Below are positions 19,801 to 28,649 of a stretch of 64,000 nt of DNA, in pieces. Each line of letters starts with the position of its first letter. Positions within the stretch are counted from its first letter, which is position 1. The notes below the pieces were generated by a model. The model was given only the letters and a program-made list of their open reading frames with translations, did not search any database and had not been told where the DNA came from. Origin of the DNA: Rhodospirillales bacterium (lineage in GTDB: Bacteria; Pseudomonadota; Alphaproteobacteria; Micavibrionales; Micavibrionaceae); NCBI GenBank assembly GCA_020638365.1, contig JACKIQ010000002.1:124001-188000 (forward strand), in the 5' to 3' direction. Both the position numbers and the translations under genes were made by a program.

Positions 19801-22739
19801 ATCAGAATCTCGACAAGCTTAACGGTGCCTTTCATCTGAAAAAGCTGAAAACCGTATAGCTCATCGCTTTGCTGAGCGAATGAAACCCACATCCCCGGAC
19901 GATCCGTAACGATCATCGCCTGCGCGGTCTCGCCCGGCATATACGTATCTTTTTCGGTAATGATCTGCATCCCGCTATACTGATAACCGATATTTACGGC
20001 ACTCGGCTCGCACACGAATATGTAGGTACGTCCGACTACCTCGTTTCCGTTATCAAATCCGGTAAAGCGAATTTCGTAATAGCCGTTCTCGTTCGGTTCA
20101 AACTCGAACTCGGCCTCGCCCTTCTCGTTCGTCTTCACAAATTTCGTAAAAAGCTCCGTTCCGTCATACCCGGCAGGCTTGATTACGCTGTTATCCTGAA
20201 TGACAGGCTCTCTCCACCAGTTCCGCAGAACCGTAACTTTGCCTTCGACGCCCACGGGCGCTTCATTGGCCGTCATGGTTCTGATGGTCACTCTGGCTTT
20301 ATCGCCCGGGCGGTATAGGCTCTCTTTCGGCTCAAGAAATGCAAAAAACGCATTCTTGGTCACTTTGATATCGCTGGACCCGATAATCTCCCGGCGGCTC
20401 TTGTCTACCACCCGCACCTCGACGTGGTACTTCAGATCGTTCGGAGAATCTTTAGGCGTCTCTATGGAAAAACGCGCTTTACCGTCTTTATCCGTTTTGA
20501 TTTTTTTCTGTACCATCAGTTGCCCGTTATAGCCGTAATTCTGATAGCGCGGGTACATATCCTCGTAATACCAGGCGTAAGGCTTGACCGGATAATAATG
20601 GAGGTTAAAGGGCTGCTGATAGACCAGATACTCGACATCGGCATCCGCGACTGGCCCGCCGAAATAATATTGAGAGTCGACCTCAACCTCCAGAGTATCG
20701 CCTAAGCGATAGGCGTTGATTTCACCCTCCGCGACCTCTTTTTCCTTAGCCGCAACGCTGACCGTGAACTCCGGCAGTTTATATTCTTCCAGCCGGAACA
20801 ACTGGGCATTTCCAAGGTAAGTGTTATTATCCTCCGAGATAATATTCATCGTATAGAGGCCAAGAACAGCCTTCTCATCCAAGGTAATCTGACCCGAAAA
20901 AGATCCGTAATCGTTTAGCGTAAAAACCTCTTCCTTCACCATCTGCCCTTGCGGATTATTAATTTGGGCTTTGATACGCTTACCCGCATGAACTTCAAAA
21001 CCCCCTCCCTGCGGGCGACGCACAACGGCCTTGTAAGAGATGGTTTCGTTCGGACGGTAAGCCGGACGGTCCGTAAACGCATAGAACCACCACTCGCCCT
21101 TGGTGTTGTAGGTATTGTAGTAATAGTTATTCTGAACGAACGCCGGACCGGTATTCTTATCGACAGAAGCCGCAAAAACATTATGCTGACGGTAATAATC
21201 CTGCCCGTCTCTAGGGTATTTTAAGTCAGCCGTGAAGACACCCTGCTCGTTGGTAACGCCTTCGCCCTCTTCCCAAAACGTGTGTCCCTGCGCATCGTAG
21301 TAGGAGTAAACATACTTCAGAGATGCCCCGGCCAGAGGCTCCCCGGTACCCGCATGAGCGGCCCAGAAAATAGCCTTATCACGTGTTGTCTTGGTCATAA
21401 GCGCCGCATTGCTGACCATCACAAGGTCGTAAGCAACCGTCTCCCCGGATTTGGCGACGAGGATATAGGCCCCGACCGGAAGAACGCCGTCCTCGCTCTT
21501 GATCGTCTCACCCTCACCAACTGCACGCCAGTAGGCTAGGCTCTTCGTCTCGCCATGATAAATATGCTTACCCTCGTCGGGGATTTTGCGCGTCCACTGC
21601 AAGGCGACGGGCAACTCGCGCAAACGGGACGGGTTTCCCTGATAGCGGTTTACAATATCGTAATAGCCCGACATGCCCTGATCCGCCCTGTCCAGATGAA
21701 CGGCCTGCCCCATATCCAGCTTGTAGAGTGTAAATTCTGCGCTGCTTATATTCCGCCAGCTCACGCTTAACTGAACCTGGCTTCCCGGAACATAAGTCTG
21801 GTTCGTGCCAATGCTTAAAACCGGATTGGTAATATTCTTCATACGGTTTTTGATATCGTCCAGCCACTGGGACTCTCCGGGCCTGTATTTCCCTGTAAAA
21901 GCTTCATAAATTTCAAGAGCTTTCAGAAAATCCTGACGGTTCTCATACATCATCCCCATCTGGTAATAGGCATCGTCCGCCCATTCGCTGGTGGCAAAAT
22001 CTTTGATGATGATGTTAAACTGTTCAACCCCCTTATCCTGTACCTTGGTATCGCCCATGTAGTTGGACAAATACGCCATGGCCAGCCCGTAATGAGCCCG
22101 CGCCTTGTCCTCATCGCTTTTCGCGACTTTAAGAATTTCCTCAAAAAGCACCTGAAGCCCTATATTTCCCTGATTGGGAACTGGCGTAGGCGGGGCGACG
22201 CTTTTCTCGGAAGCCCCAAGGCGAAGCGGACTGATCCCCTGATAATACCACCCCCAGCGCGAAGTTACGAACTCAGCCAGTTGGAAACTGATGGCGATAA
22301 ATTTGGGCCGCGCCACCTCAAGGTCGGTAGACCCCGCCCACCAGTTCCGCGCCGCATCCAGAGCCTGCCGGATGTCTTCCTGCTTTCCGTAAGAATCGGT
22401 CTGTATATAATAACCCGCAAGCGAAACCTGAGATTCAGCCCACCAGCGGTCCTGAACGCTGCCAGAAATCAGGGTCTGCAAAACCTGTGAAGCTTTAAGA
22501 ATCTTCTCCTGATCCTGTAGATGCACAATACTGTCCGCCCATTTATAGGACACTTCACGCATCAGTTCTTCGCGGTCCGTCTTCTGATCAAGAAATTTAC
22601 TGAATTCGGCTAAGGCCAGTTGATATGATTGCTCGTCATAATATTTGCGCCCGGCCTCTAAATCTTTTTCCGTATAGCCAAAAGCCTGCCCGGCAACAAA
22701 AAACATTAGGAAAAAGGCGTAAAAAGGCGCTAATCTCAT
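16836..22739 (-). CDS. Bacterial alpha-2-macroglobulin family protein
   Basis: This 1967-residue protein begins with a Sec signal peptide (core F-Y-A-F-F-L-M-F-F-V, cleavage likely after A-F-G) without a lipobox Cys, so it should be periplasmic rather than a lipoprotein. Residues 25 to about 300 are TPR-like helices, followed by macroglobulin beta domains (M-V-S-N-A-A-L, Y-R-P-N-E-T-I-S-Y, Y-R-P-G-D-K-A). A thioester motif C1447-V-E-Q1450 is present in Y-P-Y-G-C-V-E-Q, followed by the alpha-alpha toroid with G-G-W-G-W-W. A low-complexity Ala/Met/Glu-rich insert (around residues 1155-1210) may be the bait region. Such proteins trap proteases that enter the periplasm. The usual partner pbpC is not beside it. 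Confidence 0.9.
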   Translation of the reverse strand: MRLAPFYAFFLMFFVAGQAFGYTEKDLEAGRKYYDEQSYQLALAEFSKFLDQKTDREELMREVSYKWADSIVHLQDQEKILKASQVLQTLISGSVQDRWWAESQVSLAGYYIQTDSYGKQEDIRQALDAARNWWAGSTDLEVARPKFIAISFQLAEFVTSRWGWYYQGISPLRLGASEKSVAPPTPVPNQGNIGLQVLFEEILKVAKSDEDKARAHYGLAMAYLSNYMGDTKVQDKGVEQFNIIIKDFATSEWADDAYYQMGMMYENRQDFLKALEIYEAFTGKYRPGESQWLDDIKNRMKNITNPVLSIGTNQTYVPGSQVQLSVSWRNISSAEFTLYKLDMGQAVHLDRADQGMSGYYDIVNRYQGNPSRLRELPVALQWTRKIPDEGKHIYHGETKSLAYWRAVGEGETIKSEDGVLPVGAYILVAKSGETVAYDLVMVSNAALMTKTTRDKAIFWAAHAGTGEPLAGASLKYVYSYYDAQGHTFWEEGEGVTNEQGVFTADLKYPRDGQDYYRQHNVFAASVDKNTGPAFVQNNYYYNTYNTKGEWWFYAFTDRPAYRPNETISYKAVVRRPQGGGFEVHAGKRIKAQINNPQGQMVKEEVFTLNDYGSFSGQITLDEKAVLGLYTMNIISEDNNTYLGNAQLFRLEEYKLPEFTVSVAAKEKEVAEGEINAYRLGDTLEVEVDSQYYFGGPVADADVEYLVYQQPFNLHYYPVKPYAWYYEDMYPRYQNYGYNGQLMVQKKIKTDKDGKARFSIETPKDSPNDLKYHVEVRVVDKSRREIIGSSDIKVTKNAFFAFLEPKESLYRPGDKARVTIRTMTANEAPVGVEGKVTVLRNWWREPVIQDNSVIKPAGYDGTELFTKFVKTNEKGEAEFEFEPNENGYYEIRFTGFDNGNEVVGRTYIFVCEPSAVNIGYQYSGMQIITEKDTYMPGETAQAMIVTDRPGMWVSFAQQSDELYGFQLFQMKGTVKLVEILITDKYTPNIFFQAEAVDQYQLKQNAVQIIVPPEDKLLNVKVTSDKAVYQPQEEGTFEIEVTNAKGEPVSGEVALGLTDASVYYIQSELAQDIRQFFYGDKKYNNIRTNTSFYQRQFVNLVFDENGNLVTQAQLDLLKKQADLKTDTGAVRLEEQGRRDASSMDGGNRPGQNFVIMGYADATSGAAPAAAPMESEVASMEADAVAPMKEGKSVSARAKVAQDKDEAAGGGAGGPEPQLRTDFRSTVIWLPSVVTDENGKATIQAKFPDSLTTWRMTARTVTKDTAVGTVTHEVKSNKELMIRLQAPRFFTERDLVAVSALIDNMGDKPVTVAPRINVEGLVVTGLYRDGKFVKGELGPVQVPAHGQARVDWAVSAQKAGMAKITVEARSKRAADAMEKTYPVIPHGIEKFLAQSSVIKSEGGEKFSELVLDIPKERIKESTSLQINISPSMAAGLLDALPYLADYPYGCVEQTMSRFLPAVIVRKTMRDLGIADKDIAAYMSDVLEPRNDPAGHPRVRSDATYAKLDDMVEKGLSRLYDFQHSDGGWGWWKDGDSDRYMTAYVLWGLSLTKQSGVEVRGQVIELAKRYLQLQLVEEENNPDMLAWMVHALAESGSSSTFEDKFRKVLWEKRDTLNPFTRALFALSEHKRGGNREGVDILAQNLMNGISEDKDNGTAHWGQSGIYYRWSDGGIESTAFVIKALSNIQPDSPVLDPAVKWMSLNRRGARWSNTRDTAIAILGLADYLKASKELAPEYSYQVFVNGTMVRDGEINSSNVFTFDRTVDVPVKVLKDGKNVVKVAINGKGAMYASAYAKFFTLEEPITKAGNEVFVERTYSVQSVKETLMKGLAQDWKPLKDGDEVQSGDRIRVEILLDSKNGYEYLVSEDYKPAGLEAVEVQSGSGWFMTLDAEGHETGRQGYLYQEFRDQKAAFFISRLEQGKHKITYELRAEVPGTFHAMPNQTHAMYVPEIRSNSDEMRVSVGERAEEKE

Positions 22740-22896
22740 GATACAAATCCATTCAAAAAAATTGACGGTCTGCCATAGGACGAAACGAACAGGTAAGTCC
22801 TTGGAAATAATTATCTGATTTTCGGGGGCTAAGAATTAACTGTCAAGCACCAACCAAAACACTGGTTCGATTTCTTTTTTGCCCAAGGATTGATAT

Positions 22897-24054
22897 ATGT
22901 ATCCCATGAGACGCCTTTTTCTTGCGCTTTCTTTGGCTGTTCTTATCGCGGGAATATGGACGGCTTCCGCCTATAAGCCGCCCACTCGCTCCTTTCAGTC
23001 GGAAAAGGTGGCCTTTCGCCTGGAAACGGTCGCAAAAAATCTCGATCATCCCTGGGGCTTGGCCTTTCTTCCTAGAAAAAGCGGTTTCATCGTCACGGAA
23101 CGCAGGGGAAGGCTTGTACACATAGCTCTCGATGGACAAAAGACGGAGATCAGGAACGTCCCCGCCGTTTTTGCAGAAAATCAGGGTGGTTTGCTGGATA
23201 TTCTCGTACCGTCAGACTTTAAAGACGGAGACTGGATATACTTCACCGCTGCAATTGCAGACCCCCAACATCCTGACTCCGCCGGAACCGAAGCTTTCCG
23301 CGCCAGATTATATGTTTCTCAGGCTCGTCTCGATAAAGTAGAATCCGTTTTCAAGCAGAAACCTAAAATTGAAAGCGGCCACCATTTCGGAAGCCGTCTG
23401 GTTCTTGCGCCTGACAATACCCTCTATATTACCGCAGGAGAGCGCGGCGAGCAGGATCAGGCCCAAAACCCCGCAAACCATCAGGGAGTCGTGGCCCGCA
23501 TAAACCCAGACGGATCCCTCCCGGAAGACAATCCCTACCTGAACGACCCAAAAATTCTTCCGGAGATTTTTTCATACGGGCATCGCAACCCTCAAGGTTT
23601 AGCTTTAAACCCGGACACCGGGCAAATCTGGGAAGTAGAACACGGCCCGCAAGGCGGAGATGAAATCAATATTTTGAAAACCGGAGCAAATTACGGCTGG
23701 CCAGCCGTAACATTTGGCCGCAACTATGTAATCGGAACAAAAATCTCCGAATACACGCACCTTGACGGCATGGAGGACCCCATATGGCAATGGACGCCCT
23801 CCATCGCCCCAAGCGGCATGGCATTCTATACCGGAAATGTATTCCCTGAATGGAGGGATAATCTCTTCGTCGGCGCCCTGGCCCACAGACATCTCGAACG
23901 CATGGAAATTGAAGACAATAAAATCGTACACCGTGAAATTCTCATGCAGGAATTTGGCAAACGCATACGCGACGTACGCAACGGTCCAGACGGAACGCTC
24001 TATCTCCTCACCGACGAAGACGACGGGGAACTCCTTCGCCTTAAACCGTTATGA
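22897..24054 (+). CDS. PQQ-dependent soluble sugar dehydrogenase (YliI-like)
   Basis: The 385-residue protein has an N-terminal signal peptide (L-F-L-A-L-S-L-A-V-L-I-A-G, cleavage near A-S-A) and the six-bladed propeller signature of aldose sugar dehydrogenases: L-D-H-P-W-G-L-A-F-L-P, H-H-F-G-S-R-L, S-Y-G-H-R-N-P-Q-G-L and E-H-G-P-Q-G-G-D-E-I-N, which supply the PQQ and calcium ligands in the family. It oxidises aldoses in the periplasm and passes electrons to the respiratory chain. Its stop overlaps the start of the glycosylase gene (ATGA). No PQQ biosynthesis genes are in the window. Confidence 0.9.
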   Translation: MYPMRRLFLALSLAVLIAGIWTASAYKPPTRSFQSEKVAFRLETVAKNLDHPWGLAFLPRKSGFIVTERRGRLVHIALDGQKTEIRNVPAVFAENQGGLLDILVPSDFKDGDWIYFTAAIADPQHPDSAGTEAFRARLYVSQARLDKVESVFKQKPKIESGHHFGSRLVLAPDNTLYITAGERGEQDQAQNPANHQGVVARINPDGSLPEDNPYLNDPKILPEIFSYGHRNPQGLALNPDTGQIWEVEHGPQGGDEINILKTGANYGWPAVTFGRNYVIGTKISEYTHLDGMEDPIWQWTPSIAPSGMAFYTGNVFPEWRDNLFVGALAHRHLERMEIEDNKIVHREILMQEFGKRIRDVRNGPDGTLYLLTDEDDGELLRLKPL

Positions 24055-24638
24055 ACTCTTATGAAAAGCTTTTTTCGGAAGTAAAGTCCTGCACGCTCTG
24101 TGCCGAACATCTTCCTTTAGGCCCTCGCCCTGTTTTCCGCGCACACCCGGACGCAAAAATCCTTGTGGTAGGGCAAGCGCCTGGCATACGGGTCCATCGA
24201 AGCGGCCTTCCCTTCGATGATCCCAGCGGAGACCGTTTACGGAAATGGATGGGCATAGATAAGGATATATTCTACGATAGAGCAAAAATCGCCTTTCTCC
24301 CCATGGGTTTTTGTTACCCCGGAACGGGCAAATCGGGAGATCTGCCGCCACGCCCTGAATGCGCAAAAAAATGGCGGACTCCTCTGCTGGCAACGATGCA
24401 AAAACTTGAATTGACCCTCGTCATAGGCCAGTACGCACAAGCCTACCACTTACCCGAAGAAAAAAAGAAAAACCTGACCGATACGGTCAAAAGCTGGAAA
24501 AAATACTGGCCGGAAATCCTGCCCCTGCCTCACCCTTCCCCGCGCAATACGCTCTGGCTGAAAAGGAATTCATGGTTAGAATCCGAAATCATTCCCGAGC
24601 TTCAAACAGCGGTAAAACGTATCCTTAACTTGTCATAG
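24051..24638 (+). CDS. Fe-S uracil-DNA glycosylase family protein
   Basis: The 195-residue protein has motif I V-V-G-Q-A-P-G at 39-45 and motif II H-P-S-P-R-N near the C-terminal third, both hallmarks of the uracil-DNA glycosylase superfamily. Four cysteines at 14, 17, 88 and 104 match the spacing of the 4Fe-4S cluster in family 4 and 5 enzymes (CxxC, then two Cys 15 residues apart). It should remove uracil from DNA or act on a related lesion. It is coupled by ATGA overlap to the sugar dehydrogenase, though the two have no obvious joint role, and is convergent with gltA. Confidence 0.85.
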   Translation: MNSYEKLFSEVKSCTLCAEHLPLGPRPVFRAHPDAKILVVGQAPGIRVHRSGLPFDDPSGDRLRKWMGIDKDIFYDRAKIAFLPMGFCYPGTGKSGDLPPRPECAKKWRTPLLATMQKLELTLVIGQYAQAYHLPEEKKKNLTDTVKSWKKYWPEILPLPHPSPRNTLWLKRNSWLESEIIPELQTAVKRILNLS

Positions 24639-24646
24639 CCAAAAAA

Positions 24647-26053
24647 TTATACCGGCTCAGGCTGATGATCTTCGGTCGTACCGATAGCGTCCTCTATGCC
24701 ACGTGATTCCATAGACACAAAATCGCGCCGCCTAGGTCCTTGATAAAGTTGGTAAGGGCGCGTTATAGGATCAGGTTTACCTACAACCTCCTCCAACTGC
24801 GCAACCTGACCGGCAATCCGTCCTTGCTCAAAGATAGGCGTAAACATGTTGGGCGGAAAGTCCATGGCGCGCAGAATTATGCCGGAATAAAAATCGACGT
24901 TCGGGTAGAGCTTCCTCGCAACAAAATACTCATCCTTAAGCGCAATCTGCTCCAGTTCCCTTGCAATCGCAAGCTTCTCGTCCTGAACGCCTAACGCTTC
25001 AAGGACACTATCTGCATGCTCCTTGATAATCCGGGCGCGAGGGTCGAAATTCTTATAAATGCGATGCCCGAACCCCATCAGACGGAAAGGGTCGTCCTTA
25101 TCCTTGGCACGTGCAACAAACTCCGGGATCCGATCGACAGTTCCAATCTCGTCAAGCATTTGAAGCACGGCCTGATTAGCACCGCCATGTTTTGGACCCC
25201 ACAAGGCATTCACCCCCGAAGCGATCGCCGCGACAGGATCGACATCGGTAGACACAACAGTACGGGCCGTGGACGTCGAAGCGTTCTGCTCATGATCGGC
25301 ATGCAAAATAAAAATATTGTCCATAGCCACCGTGAGAACGGGACTGCTTTCATAACAACCGTCTTCATCGGCAAAGCACATTTGAAGAAAACGCTCGGTA
25401 TAAGGACGGTTCTTGTCCGGCTCCATGAAGTCGTCACCCCGGGAAATCCTGAACGCATTCGCAACAATAGTCGGCATCTTGGCAATCATATGATGAGGCG
25501 GAACCCGTCGATCCGGATTTTCATCCGCCAAAGCCATAACCGCTGCCGAAATCATCGCCATGGGATGTTTGCTCCTCATGGCATAAAGAACATCGACGAC
25601 CTCGTCAGGCACATCGGCGTTGTCAGCCATTTCCTGCTCAAACAATCCCAGCTGTTCTTGCGTCGGCAGTTCGCCTTCACGCAGCAGGAACGCCGTTTCC
25701 ATAAACGTGCTTTGTTCCGCGAGTTGCTCAATGGGATATCCGCGATATTGAAGAATCCCCTTCTCGCCGTCGATATAGGTGATGTTCGAAACGGTACTCG
25801 CTGTATGCGGGTAGCCTGGATCAAGGGTTTTCAGATGATTGAAATCGCCGCTTAACGGCTTCATGTCAATAACGTCGAACCCGCCCTCCGTAGAAGACAG
25901 GATGGGCAACTCAGCCTCCGCGCCTGTCCTGTTATCTCGCAAAGTTACGGAACTAGGCCCGTACGACGCACTCGCAGTAACCTTGCCGTACTGACGTCCC
26001 CCTGTTTCATCAATACCCCTGCCGCTAACATCCTGCGTATCGTGGCCTGTCAT
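24647..26053 (-). CDS. gltA: Citrate synthase
   Basis: The 468-residue protein contains the citrate synthase core: Y-I-D-G-E-K-G-I-L-Q-Y-R-G-Y-P-I, I-L-H-A-D-H-E-Q-N with a catalytic His, A-L-W-G-P-K-H-G-G-A-N, and M-G-F-G-H-R-I-Y-K with the second catalytic His, then F-Y-S-G-I. It joins acetyl-CoA and oxaloacetate at the entry to the TCA cycle. It is some 35 residues longer than the usual 430, because of a polar N-terminal extension before A-E-L-P-I-L-S-S; a start further in is possible. It is transcribed alone, with a short inverted repeat 65 bases upstream. Confidence 0.96.
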   Translation of the reverse strand: MTGHDTQDVSGRGIDETGGRQYGKVTASASYGPSSVTLRDNRTGAEAELPILSSTEGGFDVIDMKPLSGDFNHLKTLDPGYPHTASTVSNITYIDGEKGILQYRGYPIEQLAEQSTFMETAFLLREGELPTQEQLGLFEQEMADNADVPDEVVDVLYAMRSKHPMAMISAAVMALADENPDRRVPPHHMIAKMPTIVANAFRISRGDDFMEPDKNRPYTERFLQMCFADEDGCYESSPVLTVAMDNIFILHADHEQNASTSTARTVVSTDVDPVAAIASGVNALWGPKHGGANQAVLQMLDEIGTVDRIPEFVARAKDKDDPFRLMGFGHRIYKNFDPRARIIKEHADSVLEALGVQDEKLAIARELEQIALKDEYFVARKLYPNVDFYSGIILRAMDFPPNMFTPIFEQGRIAGQVAQLEEVVGKPDPITRPYQLYQGPRRRDFVSMESRGIEDAIGTTEDHQPEPV

Positions 26054-26117
26054 AACACCCTCTCACATTACATCTTTATAGAAAAATCTTACATTATTGA
26101 TAATCTTTCATACGGCA

Positions 26118-26137
26118 TGACATCTTAACAAATGTCA
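26118..26137. promoter_or_regulatory. Inverted repeat in the gltA upstream region
   Basis: TGACAT at 26118-26123 and ATGTCA at 26132-26137 form a perfect 6-base inverted repeat with an 8-base AT-rich spacer, in the divergent spacer between gltA and the phosphatase-like gene. It could be an operator, but a repeat this short can arise by chance. Confidence 0.25.
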
Positions 26138-26311
26138 AGTTTTCCTGACTACTTTGCATCATAAAGTAATCTGTGATAGGCTGTTGACGTGGCTTTCACA
26201 AAATATATTTACTAATACCCCTAAATTTACTTTGCAATACAGAGTAGTGATGTGCTAACGTGAAGAGAGGCTGTAAGAAACAGCCGATCACATCAATTCA
26301 CGAGGTGCGCT

Positions 26312-27505
26312 ATGTGCGGATCATTGCTCACCCGTCGTCTGTTCATGCAGATGACGGCATCGGCTTCTGTTTTTCTGGGCGGACAGTTTTTTCTCCCATC
26401 CCTCTCTTACGCAACTGAAACACAGGGCACAAAATACAAAGGCCCGAACGTCATCGTCATACGCTACGGCGGTGGGGTCAGGCGGCGCGAAACCATCGAC
26501 CGAGAACATAGCCTGAGCCCTTTCATGATGAACCGGCTAATTCCAAACGGCACGCTCTATACAAATATGAGCATCGCGCAATTGCCGAACAACGACACGG
26601 ATCACGCTCAGGGAACCGTCAATATTATGACTGGCCGCTACTTCGGCTACACAAACCATCACGAAAACGTCCAAGGCAACTTCCTTCGTCCAAGCGTACC
26701 CTCGATTTTTGAATATCTAAGAGAGACCTATGACATCCCCGCACACGAAGCCGTGATCATTAACGGCGAAGATCGTGCGCAGGATGACGGATTCCATAAA
26801 CATCTCAATGAGAGTTTCGGCTTTTCTCATCAGCCGGAACTGTTGAGCCCAACCCGCTTCCAGGCCTTCATGCTTCAACTCAGGCTCGAAGATGAAAAAC
26901 TCGACAAAGACAAACGCAAAGAGCTCGAAAAACAACTGTCCGAAGTCAGAAAAAAAAGCCCCGAATTTCTGAAACCCGAAGAATACAGCCCGGAAATCCA
27001 AAAATTCTGGCGTAAGTGGCGGAGTTATTACGGCGACGAAAACCGCACCCAACCTCGCGGTGACCGACAGACAACGGAACTTGCTTTGTGGTCCATGCGC
27101 TACCTGCGTCCCAAGCTAATGATGGTCAATTATCAGGATCCGGACCTCGTGCATTTCGGGATCAAAAGCCATTACACGCGCGCCATCCCCATTATCGATG
27201 AGGGCATACAAACGATCGTCACGGCTGTAGAGTCCGATCCATTCTATCGTGAAAACACGGTCTTCGTGATTATCCCCGACTGCGGACGCGACAATAACCC
27301 GCTTATGGACGTCCCGTTCCAGCATCATTTCAATTCGCGCTCCTCCCACGAAATTTTCGCGGTTCTCTACGGGACTGGGATAGCAAAAGGCAAGCTTGTC
27401 ACCAATGAAACCGACCAAACCGCTATCGCCCCGACTATTGCCGCCTTGATGGGTTTCAAAGCAAACAGGAGCGAAGGTGATATTCTGAGGGAGGCGCTGC
27501 TATGA
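26312..27505 (+). CDS. Tat-exported alkaline-phosphatase/sulfatase-like protein, atypical site
   Basis: The 397-residue protein begins with a twin-arginine signal (L-T-R-R-L-F-M-Q, then a hydrophobic stretch ending near L-S-Y-A). The mature part resembles the alkaline phosphatase superfamily: N-V-I-V-I-R-Y as first strand, D-P-D-L-V-H-F-G followed by I-P-I-I-D-E-G-I, and V-F-V-I-I-P-D-C-G-R-D with a later S-S-H-E-I-F. Two expected metal positions look altered: the Asp after strand 1 is absent (R-Y-G-G-G) and the D-H-G motif reads D-C-G. It may thus be inactive, or use another metal set. It overlaps the next gene by ATGA, so the two are probably one unit. Confidence 0.6.
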   Translation: MCGSLLTRRLFMQMTASASVFLGGQFFLPSLSYATETQGTKYKGPNVIVIRYGGGVRRRETIDREHSLSPFMMNRLIPNGTLYTNMSIAQLPNNDTDHAQGTVNIMTGRYFGYTNHHENVQGNFLRPSVPSIFEYLRETYDIPAHEAVIINGEDRAQDDGFHKHLNESFGFSHQPELLSPTRFQAFMLQLRLEDEKLDKDKRKELEKQLSEVRKKSPEFLKPEEYSPEIQKFWRKWRSYYGDENRTQPRGDRQTTELALWSMRYLRPKLMMVNYQDPDLVHFGIKSHYTRAIPIIDEGIQTIVTAVESDPFYRENTVFVIIPDCGRDNNPLMDVPFQHHFNSRSSHEIFAVLYGTGIAKGKLVTNETDQTAIAPTIAALMGFKANRSEGDILREALL

Positions 27506-28644
27506 CCAAAATAACAAAGTTTGTAAAGGGAACAGCTTCCGGATTTCTCAGTTCATTTGCAGGGTTTCTGTGTTGCTGGAACCCTTTTACCGCGCCCCTC
27601 CTCATCGGATGGATGAACCGCTATATGTTAAGAAGCGCTGTCTGGGTCTGGATTAAGAGAAGTAATACTGACAACCCGTCTGAACTCTATACGAGCGCCG
27701 AACTGGCAGAGCTTCAAAACTGGCCGCACTGGTTGAAACATTCAGCAATTACTCCTCAACCAACAACACATAATCAAAACCTGCTCCGCGGAACCTTAGC
27801 TAAAGCCACGCGTATGCTAAAAACACTCTGGTCGCAATATAAAAGTGGTCTCTTAACCCTCTTTAACACATGGCTTCTGACGTTGCCCTTTGCGATCTGC
27901 TGGCTGGTGATCTGGTGGGCAGGCTGGAACAATTATTTCACTCGCAGCTATGAAGAATACCATACCGCGCCTTTTATCGGCTTACTGAGTATGATGGGAT
28001 TTGCGATCATCATGATGTATGTACCGATTGCCCAAACCCGCCAGGCTATACATGGAACGTGGCAAAGTTTCTTTGAAATTCTTACCATCCGCACGATTGC
28101 GAAACATGTCCGTGTGAGATTACTCTTTCTGGCGCTGTTTTACGCCGTGGGCTTTACCGGAATTATGGCGGGGACAAAGGTCTTCCCAACCTTTTTCGAA
28201 CAGATTTACAAGATCAATTTCAACGATCAAAAAGCTCTGAAGCATGCGATAGACACACACTTCTTGTTTGTAATCCTATGCTTTTACATAGGCCTGCTGA
28301 CACTCAAACGCATGAACGCCCGCGTCTACGCAATCGGAGTCTTAAAGGCCTTAGACGCTAAAGATTTAAAACCCGAACAACTCTGCCCGCTTGAAAGAAC
28401 GCTGCTCTTGGAAAAACTCTCTTTCACAGCACCGAAAGAATATCCTCCGCGACCGCGTTGGCAGAAAATCCCTCTAAACACAGCAAACAAAACAGGATTG
28501 GCCTTGGTTACACTGGCAACAATCATCCTCTGGTGGGGCTCGGCTTTTAGTGTATTTTTCGGACAGTTTATAAACCTCAGCACTCCGGACTGGCTCAATA
28601 TGCCGCTAATCCAGTTGCCCTATATCCGGTTTCCCGAACTCTAA
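27502..28644 (+). CDS. Multi-pass membrane protein of unknown function
   Basis: The 380-residue protein has about six hydrophobic segments, for example T-L-P-F-A-I-C-W-L-V-I-W-W near residue 130, A-P-F-I-G-L-L-S-M-M-G-F near 155, F-L-A-L-F-Y-A-V-G-F near 210 and A-T-I-I-L-W-W-G-S-A-F near the end. I do not recognise a family. It starts inside the stop of the Tat-exported phosphatase-like gene (ATGA), so it likely anchors or transports something for that protein. The gene ends five bases before the convergent amidotransferase gene. Confidence 0.7.
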   Translation: MTKITKFVKGTASGFLSSFAGFLCCWNPFTAPLLIGWMNRYMLRSAVWVWIKRSNTDNPSELYTSAELAELQNWPHWLKHSAITPQPTTHNQNLLRGTLAKATRMLKTLWSQYKSGLLTLFNTWLLTLPFAICWLVIWWAGWNNYFTRSYEEYHTAPFIGLLSMMGFAIIMMYVPIAQTRQAIHGTWQSFFEILTIRTIAKHVRVRLLFLALFYAVGFTGIMAGTKVFPTFFEQIYKINFNDQKALKHAIDTHFLFVILCFYIGLLTLKRMNARVYAIGVLKALDAKDLKPEQLCPLERTLLLEKLSFTAPKEYPPRPRWQKIPLNTANKTGLALVTLATIILWWGSAFSVFFGQFINLSTPDWLNMPLIQLPYIRFPEL

Positions 28645-28649
28645 AACGA

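Noticed and set aside
25016..25855. Plus-strand frame of 279 codons opposite gltA
   Set aside because: Antisense to citrate synthase, with no recognisable motif.
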